DNA of 64,000 nt from Burkholderia gladioli. GTDB taxonomy: Bacteria > Pseudomonadota > Gammaproteobacteria > Burkholderiales > Burkholderiaceae. Below the pieces are notes generated by a model that did no database searches, was not told where the DNA came from, and saw only the letters and a list, made by a program, of their open reading frames with translations. The DNA lies in the NCBI RefSeq assembly GCF_000959725.1, contig NZ_CP009322.1, forward strand, positions 496,001 to 560,000, written 5' to 3'. Below, one piece after another: positions 32,815-41,361 of this stretch. Every line of letters begins with the position of its first letter. The first letter of the stretch is position 1. Both the position numbers and the translations under genes were made by a program.

Positions 32815-33426
32815 ATGAAGCTGTACTTTGCGCCCGGCTCCTGCGGGCTCGCTCCGCAGATCGCATTGCGAGAGGCCGACCAGGCCTTCGAACTGGTGAA
32901 GGTGGACTTCGCCACCAAGCAGACCGCCGAGGGCGACTATTTCAAGGTGACGCGAAAGGGCTTCGTGCCCGCCTTGCAGATCGGCGAAGGCGAGGTGCTC
33001 ACGGAAGGCGCCGTGATCCTGCAATGGATCGCGGATGCCCGCCCCGAACGCGCGCTGCTGCCGTCCACCGGCACGCGGGAGCGCTACACGGCGCTGGCGT
33101 GGCTGAATTTCGTCGCGACCGACCTGCACAAGGGCATGGCGGTGATGTTTTCACCGTTCGTGGACGAGGCCTCGAAGGCCCGCTTCGCCGAAGGCAACCT
33201 GGCTCGGAACTTCGCCTACGTCGACCGGCACCTGGCGCGGCACGACTACCTGCTGGGCGAGCGATTCTCGGTGGCCGACGCCTATCTCTACAACGTGCTG
33301 TGCTGGCCGCCGCGCGTGGGCATCGACATCTCCGGCCACGCGCATATCCAGGCCTTCATGGCGCGCATGGCACGGCGGCCGAGCGTGCGCGCGTCGCGGG
33401 AAGCCGAGGGCTTGCCGGTCGAGTGA
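32815..33426 (+). CDS. glutathione S-transferase, beta class
   Basis: A 203-residue cytoplasmic enzyme of normal GST length, starting at ATG 32815 behind AAAGGAA. The N-terminal thioredoxin-fold domain begins MKLYFAPGSCGLAP with Cys10, the residue that marks bacterial beta-class GSTs. The glutathione-binding region has VPALQI and EVLTEGAVILQWI (about 50-75). The C-terminal helical domain has the N-capping motif FSVADAYLYN (about 152-161). Such enzymes conjugate or bind glutathione to electrophiles and peroxides. It is transcribed alone; a LysR gene converges on it from the other side (68 bp between stops), so that LysR is not an obvious direct regulator. The physiological substrate cannot be read from the sequence. 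Confidence 0.92.
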   Translation: MKLYFAPGSCGLAPQIALREADQAFELVKVDFATKQTAEGDYFKVTRKGFVPALQIGEGEVLTEGAVILQWIADARPERALLPSTGTRERYTALAWLNFVATDLHKGMAVMFSPFVDEASKARFAEGNLARNFAYVDRHLARHDYLLGERFSVADAYLYNVLCWPPRVGIDISGHAHIQAFMARMARRPSVRASREAEGLPVE

Positions 33427-33494
33427 GCGCAGCGGCCGGGCCGCGCGGCCGTCGCCCGCGCGGCGGCGGCTGTATCGCCGGATCCGCGGGCGAT

Positions 33495-34451
33495 TCACGG
33501 CTGCGCGAGCAGGCCGCTTCGAGAAGGATGGGCCATCTTGCCGTGGCACACGGCGGGATGGCGGGAGAACAATTCGGCGATCCAGTCGACGAACACGCGC
33601 AGCTTGGCCGGGAGATGGCGATTGCGCGGATACACCACGTGCACGGGCAGCGGTTCGTTATGCCAACCGTCCAGTACCGGGACGAAGCGGCCGTCCTCGA
33701 TCATCGGCGCCATCAGGAAGCTCGCCATCTGCACGATGCCCAGGCCCGACAGGCCCGCCGCCGTGTAGGCGTGGCTGTCGTTCAGGGCGATCCGGCTGGA
33801 CAGCGCGACCTGGACCCGCTCCTCGCCGCGCACGAAGTGCCAGTCGAACACCTTCCCGGTGCGCGCCGAGAAGTAGCTGATGCAGCGATGATCGACCAGC
33901 TCGTCGGGATGCGCCGGCAGGCCGTGGCGTTTCACATAGGCGGGCGAGGCGCAGGTGAGGTAGTGCATGGTGCCGACCTGGCGCGCGATGAGGCTGGAAT
34001 CGGGCAGGCGGCGCTCGCCGCGAATCGCGCAATCCACGCCTTCCTCGATCAGGTCCACCGGGCGATCGCCGCAGCCCAGCTCCAGCTGGATGCCGGGATA
34101 CCGATCGAGGAAATCCGGCAGGGTGGGGATGATTACCTCGCTGGCCAGGCCGGTGGGCGCGTCGACGCGCAGGCGTCCCGACGGCTCGCGGCGGTTGCGG
34201 GACAGGGCGTCCTCGGCGTCGCGCACGTCCGACAGGATGCGCATGCATCGTTCGTAATAGACCGCGCCTTCGACGGTGACGCTGACGTGGCGCGTGGTCC
34301 GGTTCAGCAGCTTGACCGCCAGCGAGCGCTCCAGCGACTGGATCAGGGTGGACACGGTCGCCTTGGGCAGCTTCATGTTGTCCGCCGCGCGGGTGAAGCC
34401 GCCCGCGTCCACCACCTGGACAAACACTTCCATGGCTTGCAGCTTGTTCAT
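33495..34451 (-). CDS. LysR-family transcriptional regulator (CrgA-like)
   Basis: A 318-residue regulator. A longer open frame exists upstream, but ATG at 34451 gives the usual start MNKLQAMEVFVQVVD and follows GAGGA. The N-terminal winged helix-turn-helix (about 15-45: GGFTRAADNMKLPKATVSTLI) is followed by the two-lobed effector domain (from about 90). The sequence style is that of the CrgA/DmlR subgroup. It is divergent from the TonB receptor operon (34733-38980), with 281 bp between starts, so control of that operon is plausible. No effector can be deduced. Confidence 0.93.
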   Translation of the reverse strand: MNKLQAMEVFVQVVDAGGFTRAADNMKLPKATVSTLIQSLERSLAVKLLNRTTRHVSVTVEGAVYYERCMRILSDVRDAEDALSRNRREPSGRLRVDAPTGLASEVIIPTLPDFLDRYPGIQLELGCGDRPVDLIEEGVDCAIRGERRLPDSSLIARQVGTMHYLTCASPAYVKRHGLPAHPDELVDHRCISYFSARTGKVFDWHFVRGEERVQVALSSRIALNDSHAYTAAGLSGLGIVQMASFLMAPMIEDGRFVPVLDGWHNEPLPVHVVYPRNRHLPAKLRVFVDWIAELFSRHPAVCHGKMAHPSRSGLLAQP

Positions 34452-34732
34452 GTCCGGTCCTCGATGGATTCGGCCGGCGCGGCGCGAGGGTGGCGAGAGC
34501 CGAATCTTATCCGGGCCGGGCCGCGCCTTGGGCCCTGCACCGTTCGCGAATCGAGAAGACTGAATTCTGCCGATCCGCGCTTGCGTTCGCGCTCCGGAAG
34601 ACAGGTTTGTCTCACCCCGGGACACAGTGCCGGCGGCAACTGTGCTCTGCGCAACTGTGTTCGGTGTGGCGGATTATTTCGTTATATATTTAGAAGCATA
34701 ACGACTTGATCCGCTGACACCTTCCTCTCCCC
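34452..34732. promoter_or_regulatory. divergent control region between LysR and the TonB/SfnG operon
   Basis: Contains a perfect 8-bp inverted repeat (GATTCGGC at 34467-34474, GCCGAATC at 34499-34506), a spaced direct repeat of GCAACTGTG (34636-34644 and 34651-34659), and an AT-rich block at 34673-34703 where CGTTAT (34680-34685) faces ATAACG (34698-34703) around a TATATATT stretch. The AT block has the look of a CysB-type sulfur-control site combined with a -10 element, which would fit SfnG in the operon. This is inference from base composition and gene context. Confidence 0.45.
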
Positions 34733-36859
34733 ATGCATCTCCGCCGCCCCCGTTTCAGGGCGCTCTCGCTGGCCTGCGCCGGCGCGAGCGCTTCGTTCGC
34801 CGTTCATGCGCAGGACCCCGAGCTGCTGCTCGCCCCGGTCGTGATCAGCGGCCCCGCGCCGAGCGCGCTGCCGTCCTACCAGGTCGAGCGGATCCGCGTC
34901 GGCCCGCTCGGCGAGAAGGCCCTGCTCGACACGCCGTATTCGATCAGCGTGGTGCCCACGGCGCTGGCCACCAACCAGCAGCTCGAAAGCGTGCGCGAGG
35001 CGTTCCGCTTCATTGCCTCGGTGCAGGGCGAGAACATCCGCCCGCAGACGCGCGGCCTGCAGGCCGGCGTGGTGCAGAACACGCGCGTGGACGGCCTGAA
35101 CGTGGCGGCCACCACCGACTATCCGATCGAGGAATTCGAGCGCATCGAGGTGCTGGGCGGGCTGTCGGGCGCGCTTTATGGCCCGGCCAATCCGGCCGGC
35201 ACCTTCAACTTCGTGTTCAAGCGGCCGACCGATGCGCCGCTGCGCCAGTTCACGATCGGCTACGCCTCGCGCCAGTCGCTGCTGGAGCATCTCGATCTGG
35301 GCGGGCATTTCGGCAAGGACGACACCTTCGGCTACCGGCTCAACCTGCTGAACCAGAACGGCGAGAGCTACGCGCCCGGCAGCCGGCTGCGCCGCGAGCT
35401 GGCCAGCCTCGCCTTCGACGTGCGCTTCAACCGCGACACGCGGCTGGAAACCAACTTCAGCACCTATCACTACCTCGACACGGGTTTCCCCGGCACCTTC
35501 GCGCTGGCGCGCGGCGTGCCGTTCCCGGGCGCGCTCGATCCGACGCGCCAGGGTTACGGCCAGACCTGGGCCGGCGACGACAACGTCACCAACATCTACA
35601 GCGCCACGCTCAAGCACGACTTCGGCGAGGACTGGCATCTCACGGCGGGCCTGCTGCGCGAAACCAGCGATCGCGCCTCGACGGTGCCGACCTTGACGCT
35701 GGCCAACGCGGCCGGCGCCTACACGGCGACCACCGCCACCACCACCTTCAGCCTCGATTCGATCGTCAGCAACAACCTGGCGCTGAACGGCCGGACCTGG
35801 CTGGCGGGCATGTCGCACGATCTGGTGATCGCGAACACGGGTTTCTTCTGGAACCGCTACACGCCGTTCCAGACCGGCGCGATCACGCTGGGCCGCGGCA
35901 ACCTCGCCGATCCGGCCAGCTTCGCCGAGCCGCCGCTGCCCGATTTCTCGAACCGCTTCCGCGCGGTGCGCACCATCCAGCAATCGCTGACGCTGGGCGA
36001 CACGATCGGCTTCAATTCGCAATGGTCGGCGCTGCTGGCCGCGAGCCAGAGCTGGATCAGCGTGCGCAACTTCAACCGCGGCGGCTCGACCACCAGCCGC
36101 TACGACGCGAGCGGCATCAGCCCGACCGCGAGCCTGATCTACAAGCCGCGGCCGAACATGACGGCCTACCTGACCTACGCCGACAGCCTGCAGCAGGGCG
36201 ACAGCGCGCCGAGCGGCAGCGCCAACGCGGGCGAGAGCCTCGCGCCCTATCGCAGCCGCGAGTGGGAGCTCGGCTACAAGCTCGAGATCGACACCATGAA
36301 CCTCGGGCTGGCCCTGTATCGCATCCAGCGCCCCTATGCCTACGTGGGCGCGAACAACGTGTTCGCCAATGGCGGCGAGCAGGTCAACCGTGGGCTGGAG
36401 CTGAGCGCGAACGGCGCGGTGAGCCGCGATCTTCACGTCTACGCGGGGCTCTCGCTGCTCGATCCGCGCCTGTTCGACACCGGCTCGGCCGCCACCAGCG
36501 ACAAGCAGATCCTCGGGCTCTCGAAGCTGGTGTTCAACGCGCTCATCGACTACAGCGTGCCGCGCGTGCCGGGCCTGGCCTTCAACCTGAACGTCAATCA
36601 CGCGAGCCGGCGGCCGGGCAACTACAGCGACACGGATTTCGTCGACGGCTACACCGTGCTCGATCTCGGCGCCCGCTACCAGACCCGCATCGCGGGCCGC
36701 AAGGTGGTGCTGCGCCTGGCCGTCGACAACCTGACCAACCGCCAGTACTGGGCCAACATCGCCCCGACCGGCCAGAACGGTTTCAACAGCACGGACAACG
36801 GCACCGGCACGCTCGGCGCGCCGCGTACCGTGCGCGCTTCCATCCAGGTGGACCTATGA
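34733..36859 (+). CDS. TonB-dependent outer-membrane receptor
   Basis: A 708-residue outer-membrane active transporter. It has a signal peptide (cleavage likely after FAVHAQ, about residue 27), a TonB-box-like PVVISG (about 35-40), a plug domain (about 60-180, with DTPYSISVV and RIEVLGGLSGALYGPANPAGTFNFV) and a 22-strand barrel to the C-terminus. It ends VRASIQVDL, close to the usual aromatic/hydrophobic barrel end. The gene overlaps the next one by 4 bp (ATGA), a sign of translational coupling with the ModA-like binding protein, and sfnG follows. This neighbourhood suggests uptake of a sulfur-containing compound or oxyanion rather than a siderophore. No siderophore biosynthesis or ferric reductase genes are nearby. 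Substrate assignment is inference; the receptor family is certain. Confidence 0.93.
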   Translation: MHLRRPRFRALSLACAGASASFAVHAQDPELLLAPVVISGPAPSALPSYQVERIRVGPLGEKALLDTPYSISVVPTALATNQQLESVREAFRFIASVQGENIRPQTRGLQAGVVQNTRVDGLNVAATTDYPIEEFERIEVLGGLSGALYGPANPAGTFNFVFKRPTDAPLRQFTIGYASRQSLLEHLDLGGHFGKDDTFGYRLNLLNQNGESYAPGSRLRRELASLAFDVRFNRDTRLETNFSTYHYLDTGFPGTFALARGVPFPGALDPTRQGYGQTWAGDDNVTNIYSATLKHDFGEDWHLTAGLLRETSDRASTVPTLTLANAAGAYTATTATTTFSLDSIVSNNLALNGRTWLAGMSHDLVIANTGFFWNRYTPFQTGAITLGRGNLADPASFAEPPLPDFSNRFRAVRTIQQSLTLGDTIGFNSQWSALLAASQSWISVRNFNRGGSTTSRYDASGISPTASLIYKPRPNMTAYLTYADSLQQGDSAPSGSANAGESLAPYRSREWELGYKLEIDTMNLGLALYRIQRPYAYVGANNVFANGGEQVNRGLELSANGAVSRDLHVYAGLSLLDPRLFDTGSAATSDKQILGLSKLVFNALIDYSVPRVPGLAFNLNVNHASRRPGNYSDTDFVDGYTVLDLGARYQTRIAGRKVVLRLAVDNLTNRQYWANIAPTGQNGFNSTDNGTGTLGAPRTVRASIQVDL

Positions 36860-37740
36860 CTTCCCGATTCACGCATCGACTCCCATTCCGACCCGCATCC
36901 CGACTCACATTCCGACCCGCATCCCGCTCGCTCGCCGCCGCGCTCGCGGCCTCGGCCCTGCTGGCCTTCACGATCCCCGCCGCGCGCGGCGCCGAGGCGC
37001 TGACGGTGTTCGCGGCCGGCAGCACCGGCGGCGCGCTGGCCACCATCGCGCACGACTACACCGCGGCCACCGGCCAGCCGGTCAAGCTGGTGACGGGCCC
37101 GGCGGGCCTGCTGCTGGAGCGCATCGAGGGCGGCGCCAGGGCCGACCTGTTCATCTCGGCCAACCTCGCGCATCCGCGGCGGCTCACGGCCGAAGGCAAG
37201 GCCGGACCGACCGTGGTGTTCGCGCGCAATCGCGTGTGCGTGAGCGCGCGCCCCGACGTGGGCCTGACCAGCGCCAAGCTGCTCGACAAGCTGCTCGATC
37301 CCGGCGTGAAGATCGGCACCTCCACGCCCAAGGCCGACCCCGGCGGCGATTACGCCTGGCTGCTGTTCGAGAAGGCCGGCACGCTGCGCGCCGGCGCCAC
37401 GGCCGTGCTGGAGGCCAAGGCGCGGCAACTGGTGGGCGGGCGCAGCGCGCCCGAGGTGCCGGCCGGCGCCAACCCCGTCAAATACTTCATGCAGACGCAT
37501 GTGGTGGACGTGTTCGTCGGGTATTGCAGCTCGCACGACACGCAGCCGGACCCGGCCTTCGTGCAGGTGGAACTGCCGCCCGAACTCGCGATCCAGGCCG
37601 ACTACGGCATGACCGTGCTCGAGGGCCGTCACGACGAGGCCGCCTGGCGTTTCGCGATGTACCTGATGAGCCCGGCCGCGCAGGCCGTGCTGCCGCGCTA
37701 CGGCTTCGGCGCGGTGGGACTGGCCGATCCGGGATCCTGA
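36856..37740 (+). CDS. ModA-like periplasmic substrate-binding protein
   Basis: A 294-residue protein. The start codon overlaps the stop of the TonB receptor gene. An unusually long Arg-rich n-region is followed by a hydrophobic core and a cleavage site near AARGAEA (about residue 45). The mature part begins LTVFAAGSTGGALATI, the first ligand loop of ModA-type (type 2 periplasmic binding) proteins, and contains GARADLFISANLAHP and the C-terminal WRFAMYLMSPAAQAVLPRYGF. Relatives bind molybdate, tungstate or other oxyanions. No ABC permease or ATPase gene is adjacent, so it is an orphan binding protein between an outer-membrane receptor and a sulfone monooxygenase; the ligand may be an organosulfur oxyanion. 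A 24-bp tandem repeat lies in the signal-peptide region. Confidence 0.85.
   Translation: MTSRFTHRLPFRPASRLTFRPASRSLAAALAASALLAFTIPAARGAEALTVFAAGSTGGALATIAHDYTAATGQPVKLVTGPAGLLLERIEGGARADLFISANLAHPRRLTAEGKAGPTVVFARNRVCVSARPDVGLTSAKLLDKLLDPGVKIGTSTPKADPGGDYAWLLFEKAGTLRAGATAVLEAKARQLVGGRSAPEVPAGANPVKYFMQTHVVDVFVGYCSSHDTQPDPAFVQVELPPELAIQADYGMTVLEGRHDEAAWRFAMYLMSPAAQAVLPRYGFGAVGLADPGS
36877..36924 (+). repeat. 24-bp tandem duplication in a signal peptide n-region
   Basis: Two adjacent 24-bp units (36877-36900 and 36901-36924) differ at one base. They encode a repeated Arg-Leu-x-Phe-Arg-Pro-Ala-Ser pattern and lengthen the positively charged start of the ModA-like protein's signal peptide. Confidence 0.9.
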
Positions 37741-37885
37741 ACGCTCGCGCGCTGGAATCCTTAGCTGAAATCCTTGGTTGTCCGCATCAAGCCCGGCTCC
37801 TAGCATGTCCCGACGACATCGCCGTGCCGCGCGCCCTGGCGCCCGGCACGGCTTCCTGTCGCCTGTTCATTCGAGGGACGAGCCG

Positions 37886-38980
37886 ATGAGTCACGAGCCG
37901 GAAACACTGAAATTCGCCTACTGGGTGCCCAACGTCAGCGGCGGCCTGGTGGTCAGCAAGATCGAGCAGCGCACCAGCTGGGATATCGACTACAACCGCA
38001 AGCTCGCGCAACTGGCCGAGCGCAACGGCTTCGACTACGCGCTGTCGCAGATCCGCTTCACGGCCGGCTACGGCGCCGAGTACCAGCACGAATCGGTGGC
38101 GATCAGCCATGCGCTGCTGGCCGCCACCGAGCGCCTCAAGGTGATCGCCGCGATCCTGCCGGGGCCCTGGCATCCGGCGGTGGTGGCCAAGCAGCTCGCC
38201 ACCATCGACCAGCTCACCGGCGGGCGCGTCGCGATCAACGTGGTCAGCGGCTGGTTCAAGGGCGAATTCACCGCGATCGGCGAGCCCTGGCTCGAACACG
38301 ACGAGCGCTATCGCCGCTCCGAGGAATTCATCCGCGCCGTGCGCGGCGTCTGGACCGAGGACAACTTCACGTTCCGCGGCGACTTCTACCGCTTCCACGA
38401 CTACACGCTCAAGCCCAAGCCGATCCAGCAGCCGCATCCGGAGATCTTCCAGGGCGGCAACTCGGCGGCGGCGCGCAGGATGGCCGCGGCCGTCTCCGAC
38501 TGGTACTTCATGAACGGCAACACGCTCGAGGGCCATCGCGCGCAGATCGAGGAGATCGGCGCGGCGGCGGCCGAGCAGGGGCGCCGCGTGCGCTTCGGGG
38601 TGAACGCCTTCGTGATCGCGCGCGATACCGAGGAGGAGGCGCGCGCGGTGCTCGACGAGATCGTCCGGCATGCCGACGTGGAGGCCGTCAACGCCTTCGG
38701 CCACGCCGTCAAGCAGGCCGGCAAGGCCGCGCCCGAGGGGCAGGGCATGTGGGCCAACTCGAAGTTCGAGGACCTGGTGCAGTACAACGACGGCTTCCGC
38801 ACCAACCTGATCGGCACGCCCGAGCAGATCGCCGAGCGCATCGTGGCGCTGAAGTCGATCGGCGTCGACCTGGTGCTGGCCGGCTTCCTGCACTACCACG
38901 AGGAGGTCGAATATTTCGGCCAGCGCGTGCTGCCGCTGGTGCGCGAGCTGGAGCGCCGGCGCGAGGCGCAGCCGGCCTGA
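37886..38980 (+). CDS. sfnG: FMNH2-dependent dimethyl sulfone monooxygenase
   Basis: A 364-residue enzyme of the bacterial luciferase-like (LLM, two-component flavin) family. Start ATG 37886 follows GAGGGACG and gives FAYWVPNVSGGLVVSKIEQR near the N-terminus, a hallmark of SfnG. Other conserved stretches are FTAGYGAEYQHES, LPGPWHPAVVAKQLATID, NVVSGWFKGEF and HEIFQGGNS-type flavin-binding sequence. SfnG uses reduced FMN and O2 to convert dimethyl sulfone to methanesulfinate and formaldehyde during sulfur limitation. Its flavin reductase and the SfnR activator are not in this window. It is the last gene of the TonB receptor/binding-protein operon, 145 bp after the previous stop, and a hairpin follows. 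Expression under sulfate starvation (CysB/SfnR) is expected from the family, not shown here. Confidence 0.9.
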   Translation: MSHEPETLKFAYWVPNVSGGLVVSKIEQRTSWDIDYNRKLAQLAERNGFDYALSQIRFTAGYGAEYQHESVAISHALLAATERLKVIAAILPGPWHPAVVAKQLATIDQLTGGRVAINVVSGWFKGEFTAIGEPWLEHDERYRRSEEFIRAVRGVWTEDNFTFRGDFYRFHDYTLKPKPIQQPHPEIFQGGNSAAARRMAAAVSDWYFMNGNTLEGHRAQIEEIGAAAAEQGRRVRFGVNAFVIARDTEEEARAVLDEIVRHADVEAVNAFGHAVKQAGKAAPEGQGMWANSKFEDLVQYNDGFRTNLIGTPEQIAERIVALKSIGVDLVLAGFLHYHEEVEYFGQRVLPLVRELERRREAQPA

Positions 38981-38990
38981 ACCCGCCGCC

Positions 38991-39037
38991 GGAAGCGCGG
39001 CGGTGGCGCCGATCGCCGGTACCGCCGCCGCGCTTCC
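38991..39037 (+). terminator. hairpin after sfnG
   Basis: GGAAGCGCGGCGG (38991-39003) pairs with CCGCCGCGCTTCC (39025-39037): a perfect 13-bp GC-rich stem beginning 10 bp after the sfnG stop, followed by CGGTTT. It is a likely intrinsic terminator with only a short T-run. Confidence 0.65.
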
Positions 39038-39040
39038 CGG

Positions 39041-39065
39041 TTTGAAACGGAACGATCGTTTCAAA
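39041..39065. promoter_or_regulatory. 9-bp inverted repeat
   Basis: TTTGAAACG (39041-39049) and CGTTTCAAA (39057-39065) form perfect arms around a 7-base centre. Placed just after the sfnG hairpin and at the edge of a long AT-rich spacer, it looks more like a dimeric repressor site than a terminator. The cognate protein is unknown. Confidence 0.5.
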
Positions 39066-39925
39066 CGTCATAATCGTGAAACCAAATCTCACTGTTAATC
39101 AACTGATTAACATAACGAAATGAAGGCCGGCAGAATGCCGGTCGATCGACATAGTCCTCCTCGCGCCCTTCCCTGGCGTCCCGTCGCGTTCTCCCCAACT
39201 CCCTTTCTTCGACCAGAAACCCCGGCTGGCGTGCCATCTGGCATAACGCGCCGAATTCGGGAAATGGATGTCGCATTCCGCTCACGCGCAATTCGCATAA
39301 AACAAGGGTTAGATTTCCTAACACAGCGTAACTCGTTTCAAAAGTATTTTTTTGTAGAGGGCGCTGTGTCATGGAAAATCCAGTACAGTCGCGGTGCTGG
39401 CAATTCATAACAATGAATCACGACGCAAACGGCACCATCGCCGGCCTGGCCAGGTCGGTCGATGCCGGCTCGGGCGGCGCGGCGCATTGTGACCCGCGTG
39501 TGGCCGGTGGCATCGGCCGGCACGGTTCGCGAGGCTGGTTTCGCGAACGGGGTCGGGGTTCGTGTGTCCGGCTTGTTGCGGCATGCGGATGCTGGCTACC
39601 TTTTTTCATCCGGCGGTTTTGAGAGGAATCGCCGGAGGGAACCCGGATCGGGCGCCGTTCAGATGCGGCCGGCGGGTCCCGAAGCGCCTCGTGAGAGTGG
39701 GGCGTGGTGGTGGGCGCATCGATGTCCGGCGCAATGGACCGGCCACGACGGCGTCGAGACCTGTCGCGAGGTCGGCCGTAGCCGTGCGGCACGATCGGTG
39801 GAAGCGGGCAGGGGAAGATCGGCAGGACCCGGCGCCGGCAGGTGCCGCCGCGATGCCTTGGTCGATTCATCGATCCGGCGAGAGCGCGCCTGGGCTGCAC
39901 AACAACATATTCCGAGGAACACGAA
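39066..39925. other. 860-bp AT-richer spacer upstream of the LuxR-type regulator
   Basis: I see no convincing gene here. The left half is clearly lower in GC than the surroundings and is full of dyads: GTTAATCA/TGATTAAC (39094-39111), GTTAG/CTAAC (39308-39322), and ACACAGCG (39321-39328) with CGCTGTGT (39362-39369) around a run of seven T. The right half (39560-39900) is GC-rich. This is probably a long promoter/leader or a small-RNA locus; which one cannot be told by eye. Confidence 0.5.
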
Positions 39926-40747
39926 TTGGTCGAGATATTTGGCAAGCTAGGGAAAATCATATCCAGCACCGGTACCGAGCGCTTCACCTCGGATCTGCAC
40001 GCCTTGCTCGTCGGATCCGTGAAGGTCGCCTCGACCAAGATCACCGCGTGGTCGGTCAACGAGAGCAAGGGCGAAATCGTCGGGGTGCACCTGCTCGGCG
40101 CCTTCGCCTCGCATGACCAGGACATCCGCACCACCATCCTCAAGGACGAGCTGGAGCGCGGCATCGCGCGCGATCCGCTGTCGATGAAGATCCTCGCGGC
40201 GTCCGACACGCAGCTGATCCACATGAACGCGCCGCGCCACTGCGAGTCGAGCAGCGGTTTCGAGGCCATGCCCTCGTGTCGCTACGACCGCGGTTTCCAG
40301 TGCCACCTGGTCTCGCGCAAGGCGAACCGGCGCTACGTGATCTCGCTGTATCGCCCCGACCAGTCCTACGACTTCACCCTGCAGGAAATGTCCTTCCTCA
40401 AGAGCTGCGCGGAGATGCTGCTGCCGCTGGTGGAGATGCACGCCTCGCACCGCCGCTACGCGGCCAGCGCGCGCCCGGTGGCCGACGAGCGCGAGTCCAG
40501 CGAGAAAACGCGCAACGAATCGCTGCGCAGCGAGTTCGAGCATCGCCTGTCGAGCGCGGCCGTGGTGCTCTCCGACCGCGAGATCGAGGTCTGCGTCGGC
40601 CTGCTGACCGGCAGCACCTTCCGCGAGATGGCCGAGACGCTGGGCGTCAAGCACAGCACGGTGGAAACCTATATCAAGCGCGCCGCGACCAAGCTCGGTT
40701 TCAAGGGGCGCCACGGGCTGGTCAAGTGGGTGCTCGAGGAAGCCTGA
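39926..40747 (+). CDS. LuxR-family transcriptional regulator
   Basis: A 273-residue protein. The most likely start is TTG 39926, because GAGGA (39914-39918) sits 7 bases before it; longer in-frame starts have no such site. The C-terminal 65 residues are a GerE/LuxR helix-turn-helix: LSDREIEVCVGLLTGSTFREMAETLGVKHSTVETYIKRAATKLG-type sequence. The N-terminal 190 residues do not show the acyl-homoserine-lactone-binding pattern I would expect of a quorum-sensing LuxR and match no family I recognise. The gene sits behind a long dyad-rich spacer and before a 61-residue ORF and a creatininase-family gene, which are candidate targets. A role in secondary metabolism is possible but unproven. Confidence 0.85.
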   Translation: MVEIFGKLGKIISSTGTERFTSDLHALLVGSVKVASTKITAWSVNESKGEIVGVHLLGAFASHDQDIRTTILKDELERGIARDPLSMKILAASDTQLIHMNAPRHCESSSGFEAMPSCRYDRGFQCHLVSRKANRRYVISLYRPDQSYDFTLQEMSFLKSCAEMLLPLVEMHASHRRYAASARPVADERESSEKTRNESLRSEFEHRLSSAAVVLSDREIEVCVGLLTGSTFREMAETLGVKHSTVETYIKRAATKLGFKGRHGLVKWVLEEA

Positions 40748-40930
40748 GGCGGGCCGGCGGCACGATGCAACAGCAAGGCGGGATGGCGGCAAGGTAGGAC
40801 AAGCGGCAGGACGGGCGGCGCGAGGGCGGCAGGTGCCGATCGACGCCGCGGGCTCAGCGCTCGCACGCGTCGACGACAACGTTTGCGCGCCTGCGGACGC
40901 GGCGATTCACATCATCGAGAGAGAAAGGCC

Positions 40931-41116
40931 ATGCAGCAGGAATTCGAGGAAACCAGCACGCGCGATGCGCGCGATATCGTCTCGATGCTCTGGTATCGCG
41001 CGGACGGCTCGCGCCTGGACGGCGGCCGTCCGGTGCCGACGGTGATCGTCAGCGCCGGGCTGGAAGCCTCGCACGAGGCGGCGCTCGCCGAACCGGACGT
41101 GGTCGAGGCGGGCTGA
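40931..41116 (+). CDS. small hypothetical protein, 61 residues
   Basis: Starts at ATG 40931 with a GAGAG purine tract about 7 bases upstream. The product is acidic, has no Cys, no signal peptide and no membrane segment, and ends GLEASHEAALAEPDVVEAG. I do not recognise a family. It lies between a LuxR-type regulator and a creatininase-family hydrolase, all on the same strand. Because some creatininase-family enzymes process peptides (MftE in mycofactocin), a precursor-peptide role can be imagined, but no radical SAM or other modifying enzyme is adjacent. It could also be a small stand-alone protein or a chance ORF. Confidence 0.5.
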   Translation: MQQEFEETSTRDARDIVSMLWYRADGSRLDGGRPVPTVIVSAGLEASHEAALAEPDVVEAG

Positions 41117-41361
41117 GGCCGGGGCAAGGGGAGGGAAGGGCGAGGCAAGGAATCGGCGCAGCGCCGGCCGGGCGCCGTGACAGGCGGCCGATCGAATCGA
41201 GCGTTGCTTGCCGGGCAACGTTTCGTTCATCTTGTTGCTGTTGTGCATCGGGCGGCTTGCTGGGACGATGTGATCCATCGCGACATCACGAATCGTCCCC
41301 ACCCGCGCATCGTCCGGCCCGCAGTCGCGCGAGCCCAGCGCACCTGCCAACGGAATTCATC

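Noticed and set aside
32466..34709. A 747-codon plus-strand frame spanning the GST and LysR genes
   Set aside because: Both the GST on its own frame and the LysR on the opposite strand have full family motifs; this frame has none.
39371..39622. Possible 83-codon gene in the spacer before the LuxR-type regulator
   Set aside because: No ribosome-binding site and a low-complexity Arg/Gly-rich product; more likely leader sequence.
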